DNA of 64,000 bases from the NCBI GenBank assembly GCA_030432025.1, contig JAUIIA010000001.1, forward strand, positions 62,001-126,000, written 5' to 3'. Within the stretch, counting starts at the first letter, position 1; each line of letters starts with the position of its first letter. Source of the stretch: Alphaproteobacteria bacterium (lineage in GTDB: Bacteria > Pseudomonadota > Alphaproteobacteria > Micavibrionales > Micavibrionaceae). The translations under genes and the position numbers were made by a program. Under the pieces are notes generated by a model, which did not search any database, was not told where the DNA came from, and saw nothing but the letters and a program-made list of their open reading frames with translations. Shown here piece after piece: positions 60,801-64,000 of this stretch.

Positions 60801-62992
60801 TCGGGCGTGACCGTTTTTTCGTCGCGATTTACAATAACGTATTGATCTTCCGGCCATGTCTCGACATCGACTTTGAAACGGGAATAAACCATTCTCGGGT
60901 TCGGGCTATTCGGATCCATGGATCCATTGACCATGTTATGCGGAACATCAAGCACATCGTATATCTGGCCGCGCAGACTTTGATCGGACAGGACATCAAA
61001 AAATATGTCCATTGAGCTAAGATACTCATCAATTTTGGCAATTTGCTGGTTCGCCAATGCCGGCCCCATAATACTGCCGAGATTGGCAATTTGCGTTCTC
61101 TTGACGAGCACTTCCGCACGCAAATCCTCAAAAACATCCCACTGTTCTTCCATGGAAGAGAATTTGCGATTTTTCAATGTCGTCAAGTTTGTCTGGATTA
61201 AACCATCGACAAACTCCGCATTGTCGCTGTGTTCGACATCCGTGATGGCGGCCTTACACAGTGCATACCATATATCTTTGATAATCCATTCATCGTCATA
61301 CAACTTCTGGCCATGAAACTGCATAGGCAGAGGAAAGCGGGATAGCAGTTCAACGAATACCTCTCCGGGGTCACTTAAGGCCTGAGGATTGTCTGTCATC
61401 TGCAACAGTGTGCCCTTTTCCCCCATCCACACCGCCAAGAGATTTTTCAGTATGCGCAGCAATTCACGTTCGCGTTTGTCGGTGTAGCTTTCATGATTCA
61501 TCGCGCCGAAAGATTGCACGGGCAAGATACCATACGGCGTTTCACCGACACGAATACATGGAATGCTCGTACCGCCGCGGACATTGTGTTGAAACCAGCG
61601 TTCGATTTTCTTAGTGTGCGCGGGTTCAAGGATAGGCGTACCGTCATGGCTAAAAAGAGACTCTAGATATTCGCCCCATGTGACAGGCCATAGCGCACCG
61701 TTCATCGCGCGTTGTAAGCGTTGCTCGTATCCTTCCCTGTATTCAAAGCGCTTTAAAACCGACGTTGCCTTTAGACCCAGGGCTTTATTTAGGACCGCAT
61801 AATTCTTATCCCGCTCGGCAAGCTTACCCGGCAGAGTGCCTTGTGCGATGAGCGCACCGGGAACCGCACTCGTTTGCGAAGAGAAAATTTTCGCCTTTAC
61901 GCTGTTAATATCGTCAAATTCTCTGAACTTGATCGCCGCTGTATCAGGCTTAAAAGCCGACCAGCCGGAATTTACATCTTCAGTATTGTTTGTCGGCATG
62001 CCTTGCGGCACAAAGCCTGCACCTCTGGAATAGAGGTGGGCCTCTAGCGTGCTTTCCAACAGGTTCGAGGCTTTAGCCAATGTGAGTTTTTTACGGGCAT
62101 TTTGTGGATCTCTTAATTTGATACCCACCACATATAATTCGTCAAAGCCGTGATCGCGGATATTCTTGATTTCCTCCTGATCGCTTGTGGGGTTGTAAGT
62201 GATGTTCACCGCCATACCGTTTATCACGGCCTTATCGAAATCGAACATCCATTCCACTGCCGGATCGATACTGACATCATCATTGTTGACGTTCGTTTTC
62301 GCGAAATCGGGGCTGAACGCAATATCTTGTTTGATCAAGCGGCTATAGGCTTCCAGCACGCGCGTATTGTTCCTGTACCCCACCACCAGCCATTTATCGG
62401 GCAGAAGTTGCGATTGTGAAACCGTGTACTCTTCGCCCTTTCTCAGCTTATTTGCCGGTATTTCTTTCAAAGATTGTTTAGCTACATAAGGTGCACGGTT
62501 CGGGCCAACTTTCGAGACAAGCCACGTCCATAAATTATCGAGACCTTCCTGATCTCCTGCCTTATCGAGTTTTTTATATTCAAACCAGTAGCTTCTGCCT
62601 GCTTCATATTCATTGACCGACAGGCGCTCATCATGATCTTCAACCATGATCTGATCGGGGAATATTCTGATTTTCAGGCTCGGCGGATTATCATCAAGGT
62701 AGAATTTTGTCTCCAAGCGCACCGGCATCATCAGAACGGGTGCGTTTTCCTTCAGTTGCTTAAACTCGGTTGCCCGGCTTGCGAAGGCCTGTGATTTGAA
62801 ATCCTCAACGGCGTAGCGATCCCTATAATCCACCACTGTAAATTTATCAGGGCTGGCGACAGGGAAGTTTACGGTTTTGCCGTTTTTATTGATGCGCTTT
62901 CGCTTAGCGTTCAAACGTGTGAGCCTGTCTTTGCTCTTCTTGCTTATTTGCTTCAGGCCTGTAAACCTGCCGAATAATTCTTCTCTAGGCAT
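57878..62992 (-). CDS. Conserved giant protein (1704 residues) of an uncharacterised family
   Basis: Largest gene in the window. Near the N-terminus is VLMMPVRLETKFYLDDNPPS followed by LKIRIFPDQIMVEDHDERLS, a signature of an uncharacterised family of giant bacterial proteins. A second conserved spot is SIPCIRVGETPYGILPVQSF (about residue 480). Between about 790 and 920 lies a Lys/Ala-rich helical insert (KGSAKKFEADFKAVDSKKIE, ISKKKIITEKPRKDKLKA). The rest alternates helical and beta parts; no signal peptide, membrane helix or enzyme motif is clear. I chose the ATG at 62992, one base after the previous stop with a GGGGAAG site, over a start 12 codons earlier that would overlap by 35 bases. Confidence 0.7.
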   Translation of the reverse strand: MPREELFGRFTGLKQISKKSKDRLTRLNAKRKRINKNGKTVNFPVASPDKFTVVDYRDRYAVEDFKSQAFASRATEFKQLKENAPVLMMPVRLETKFYLDDNPPSLKIRIFPDQIMVEDHDERLSVNEYEAGRSYWFEYKKLDKAGDQEGLDNLWTWLVSKVGPNRAPYVAKQSLKEIPANKLRKGEEYTVSQSQLLPDKWLVVGYRNNTRVLEAYSRLIKQDIAFSPDFAKTNVNNDDVSIDPAVEWMFDFDKAVINGMAVNITYNPTSDQEEIKNIRDHGFDELYVVGIKLRDPQNARKKLTLAKASNLLESTLEAHLYSRGAGFVPQGMPTNNTEDVNSGWSAFKPDTAAIKFREFDDINSVKAKIFSSQTSAVPGALIAQGTLPGKLAERDKNYAVLNKALGLKATSVLKRFEYREGYEQRLQRAMNGALWPVTWGEYLESLFSHDGTPILEPAHTKKIERWFQHNVRGGTSIPCIRVGETPYGILPVQSFGAMNHESYTDKRERELLRILKNLLAVWMGEKGTLLQMTDNPQALSDPGEVFVELLSRFPLPMQFHGQKLYDDEWIIKDIWYALCKAAITDVEHSDNAEFVDGLIQTNLTTLKNRKFSSMEEQWDVFEDLRAEVLVKRTQIANLGSIMGPALANQQIAKIDEYLSSMDIFFDVLSDQSLRGQIYDVLDVPHNMVNGSMDPNSPNPRMVYSRFKVDVETWPEDQYVIVNRDEKTVTPEAYIAYLKQYIDSQITANTDAGEAPFPDAQKPLLYHLLLTAISRIIVDNDETAIILGDMVDFTKAKGSAKKFEADFKAVDSKKIESLNNALSLAAKNSSKKEAKNVHAVLKYTSANELKAVSSQIKTLTKKQAKNANYPKKEMQALSKNIDTFVADASKLNISKKKIITEKPRKDKLKAFKTHLEFLEKAPWHQLELLMQQSLSLAGWRLDAWFNSFHTAQLNSLRTNQETGNQIGAFGWVHNLKPRESEIGTADVSDGFIHTPSLNHAKTAAVLRAGWNAYKEEQANEALAVDLSSERVRLASWLFDAVRQGQDLGDVLGYRFERFLHENKLDYWVMPIRMAVLEITQEQLDPKSPVVDGMELMNICNTQGPNELFKKAKKHFKGTPPAISEISDAIAHLDKAVDSMGDAAIADSVHAMVQGNAMRAGASLSAISNGEVLPPELQAIKTQRRGKACTHRTMLVQTADAKDYGWFERTKDFKQNIRAQADPEMERLVCSLLNGPEQVRFETAFVDNEGAYKHKAVISLKDVFENKNFILGAQDVLAMLGEEDADSSILEEWVLCWLQDAHSPFIEEGLTPVILSSDDPEELNETDKTRLWLAGWRDLIGQARALNLDDFRINGEDGKADPAKVDIEHLENRMTKTLDYFQHMVEIIRSVLPLALATETNPYPVGQLAVVNVKELLLQLAKIGVPMTIPQAAADEEQEKVLLYAQLWSAYDVLLKRFENLPVINKPTRDTDERIKNAREVIQVLLGKNCKVTVNFAPENASVIAASFTDSNKRVAKKNAHVFDEWLEKMQYVEPNVRLFSEARLVHDMSEKPALKEMVVGQWPHIQGEAWAGENPKKLSQRSYVSVLACPAAPFDVEALANKKATVTGLRIHESLEYVPAEEEDTAVAMHFDAPNTEAPQTMLLAMAPKGQNWDFDLMIDTLRDTFEWVQLRTIDNVEALAHHMPAIFASRNISPGLPPDQEGSQ

Positions 62993-62993
62993 A

Positions 62994-64000
62994 TCAGTCT
63001 TCCCCCTGATGAATAAGTGCGTCGGCATGGAACATCACCCGCACAGGGTTTTGGTACGTCAAGCGCGCCATTTGCGCGGAATTTTCGCCCCATTTAACGT
63101 TCTCGATCTTTTTTCCGGCCAGCCATGTTCTATCAATTGTCAGATGCGACAAACCGTCGAGGTCTTCTTGATTTTCCGCAACATTGTTCCATGAGAAATC
63201 CTGAATGATTGACGGTACGCCTGCCCATGGCTCTTCGGGCACGGCCATGTCCAGCCCGAAACGCGGTTCGGACACATGCTCCTCAAACACAAAAAACCAC
63301 CCCGCGCGCTCGTCACCCTTTTCAACAGAACCTGTCAGTTCCTTGATATCCAGATTAAAGCCGAGGAAATGCGCATTGTCGGAGATTTTCCCTCGGAAGA
63401 CAGGCATTTCCGTTTTAGCCCGTGCGACATCGGCATAGCGCGTGATGTCTTCGTATTTCATCTCTGCAGACGGATCGATCACCGTCCATTCCGCGTCCTT
63501 AATTGTGCGCTTCGGCTTCCAATTTGCCTGCACCGCATAGACAACCAGATTTGGATAACGGCGTAGCAAGTCTCCCTTAACCAACAAGACCGTACGGCTC
63601 TCCTTGCTTCCCGGCTCAAAGCCGTAAGCATGCTTGCCGAGTTTTGATTTCGGTTTCCATTCATGGATATTGCCGATATCCTTTTGGTTCGGCTTACCGA
63701 TGTAATCCCAGAATTTTTTAAACCATGTACCGTTTAACCTTGCCGGATAATCCCGCCACGCCAGCTCGCGGCTCATTTCATGATTCAATCCCATCAAGTA
63801 GGACTCAATAAATTTAGGATTTACTGACAATATTGATGCGCTGTTGTCCGGTATGGCGCCGAAACCGGGCAAAAGGAATTCAGGGTTCATGGCTTGCAGT
63901 TTTTTATAAACGGCCTCATCGAACTCCAGCGGAACATCTGCGAATTTCGGAATGGGAACGGATGTTGAACTGGTCGGAGAAAGCCCTGAAATTCGCCCGT
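62994..64000 (-). CDS. Conserved protein of the giant-protein operon, C-terminal part (cut by window edge)
   Basis: The frame is open to the window edge, so the ATG at 63890 is internal and the real start lies beyond 64000. The visible 335 residues contain PEFLLPGFGAIPDNSASILS, then FIESYLMGLNHEMSRELAWR with DYPARLNGTWFKKFWD, a pattern (LNHExxRELxWRxYP) that I associate with an uncharacterised family found in similar multi-gene loci. Later VVYAVQANWKPKRTIKDAEW and FFVFEEHVSEPRFGLDMAVP follow, and the end is a short acidic tail. The stop is one base before the start of the 1704-residue gene. No function is known to me. Confidence 0.65.
   Translation of the reverse strand, partial: GRISGLSPTSSTSVPIPKFADVPLEFDEAVYKKLQAMNPEFLLPGFGAIPDNSASILSVNPKFIESYLMGLNHEMSRELAWRDYPARLNGTWFKKFWDYIGKPNQKDIGNIHEWKPKSKLGKHAYGFEPGSKESRTVLLVKGDLLRRYPNLVVYAVQANWKPKRTIKDAEWTVIDPSAEMKYEDITRYADVARAKTEMPVFRGKISDNAHFLGFNLDIKELTGSVEKGDERAGWFFVFEEHVSEPRFGLDMAVPEEPWAGVPSIIQDFSWNNVAENQEDLDGLSHLTIDRTWLAGKKIENVKWGENSAQMARLTYQNPVRVMFHADALIHQGED

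Noticed and set aside
47707-64000. Contractile injection system or prophage tail cluster
   Set aside because: No sheath, tube, baseplate spike, tape-measure, terminase or AAA+ ATPase gene can be recognised in the visible part; giant genes alone are not enough.

Overview
The window is one continuous stretch of a Gram-negative chromosome of about 50% GC. The gene set (hemP and a TonB heme receptor, ccoNOQP with ccoGHIS, FNR/FixK-type boxes, an OprM-type RND pump, a GT81/GH13 glucosylglycerate set) fits a proteobacterium, most likely a free-living, microaerobic alphaproteobacterium. The genus cannot be fixed from the sequence. I saw no rRNA gene, complete tRNA, insertion sequence or CRISPR array.

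Layout: (1) 1-3508, leftward, is an iron-controlled heme uptake operon: hemP, TonB-dependent heme receptor, tonB and the start of hmuS, with two Fur-like boxes in front. (2) 3627-8750 is a compatible-solute module: glycerate kinase and a GH13 glycoside phosphorylase rightward, a glucosyl-3-phosphoglycerate synthase-like GT and a HAD phosphatase leftward. Together they can make and recycle glucosylglycerate. (3) 8787-14178 is a signalling island. It holds a SCO1 copper chaperone, a 140-residue stand-alone membrane protein with the copper/ethylene-binding residues of the plant ETR1 receptor, a CHASE histidine kinase, a Rcp1-like response regulator, a REC-histidine kinase, and two more response regulators on the other strand. 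(4) 14595-20232 is a tripartite RND efflux operon. (5) 20242-32165 is a low-oxygen regulon: hemN, ompW, ccoNOQP-ccoGHIS, a UreH-like membrane protein, an FNR-type regulator and two small unknown genes, tied together by four TTGAC-N4-(A/G)TCAA boxes.

(6) 32234-41778 is an accessory stretch of mostly unrecognised genes: a lone periplasmic sugar-type binding protein, a winged-helix-like/TPR membrane protein, secreted and membrane proteins. It also has a scar where a LuxI-type acyl-homoserine-lactone synthase and a CHASE histidine kinase, facing away from each other, have both lost their 5' ends. (7) 42117-46500 is an unrecognised set with a 1058-residue protein, flanked by two perfect Fur-like palindromes. 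(8) 46524-47511 has a small hypothetical gene whose start looks frameshifted, and the Mn exporter mntP. (9) 47707-64000, leftward and running off the window edge, is one tightly packed operon of at least six genes for giant proteins without signal peptides. They include a DUF6603-like protein, two proteins of large uncharacterised families, a protein ending in a pre-toxin-like domain, and, overlapping it by four bases, a protein with a PD-(D/E)xK nuclease signature. I regard this as the best candidate for an undescribed, possibly effector-delivering or conflict-related system, with the split ethylene-receptor-like module second.
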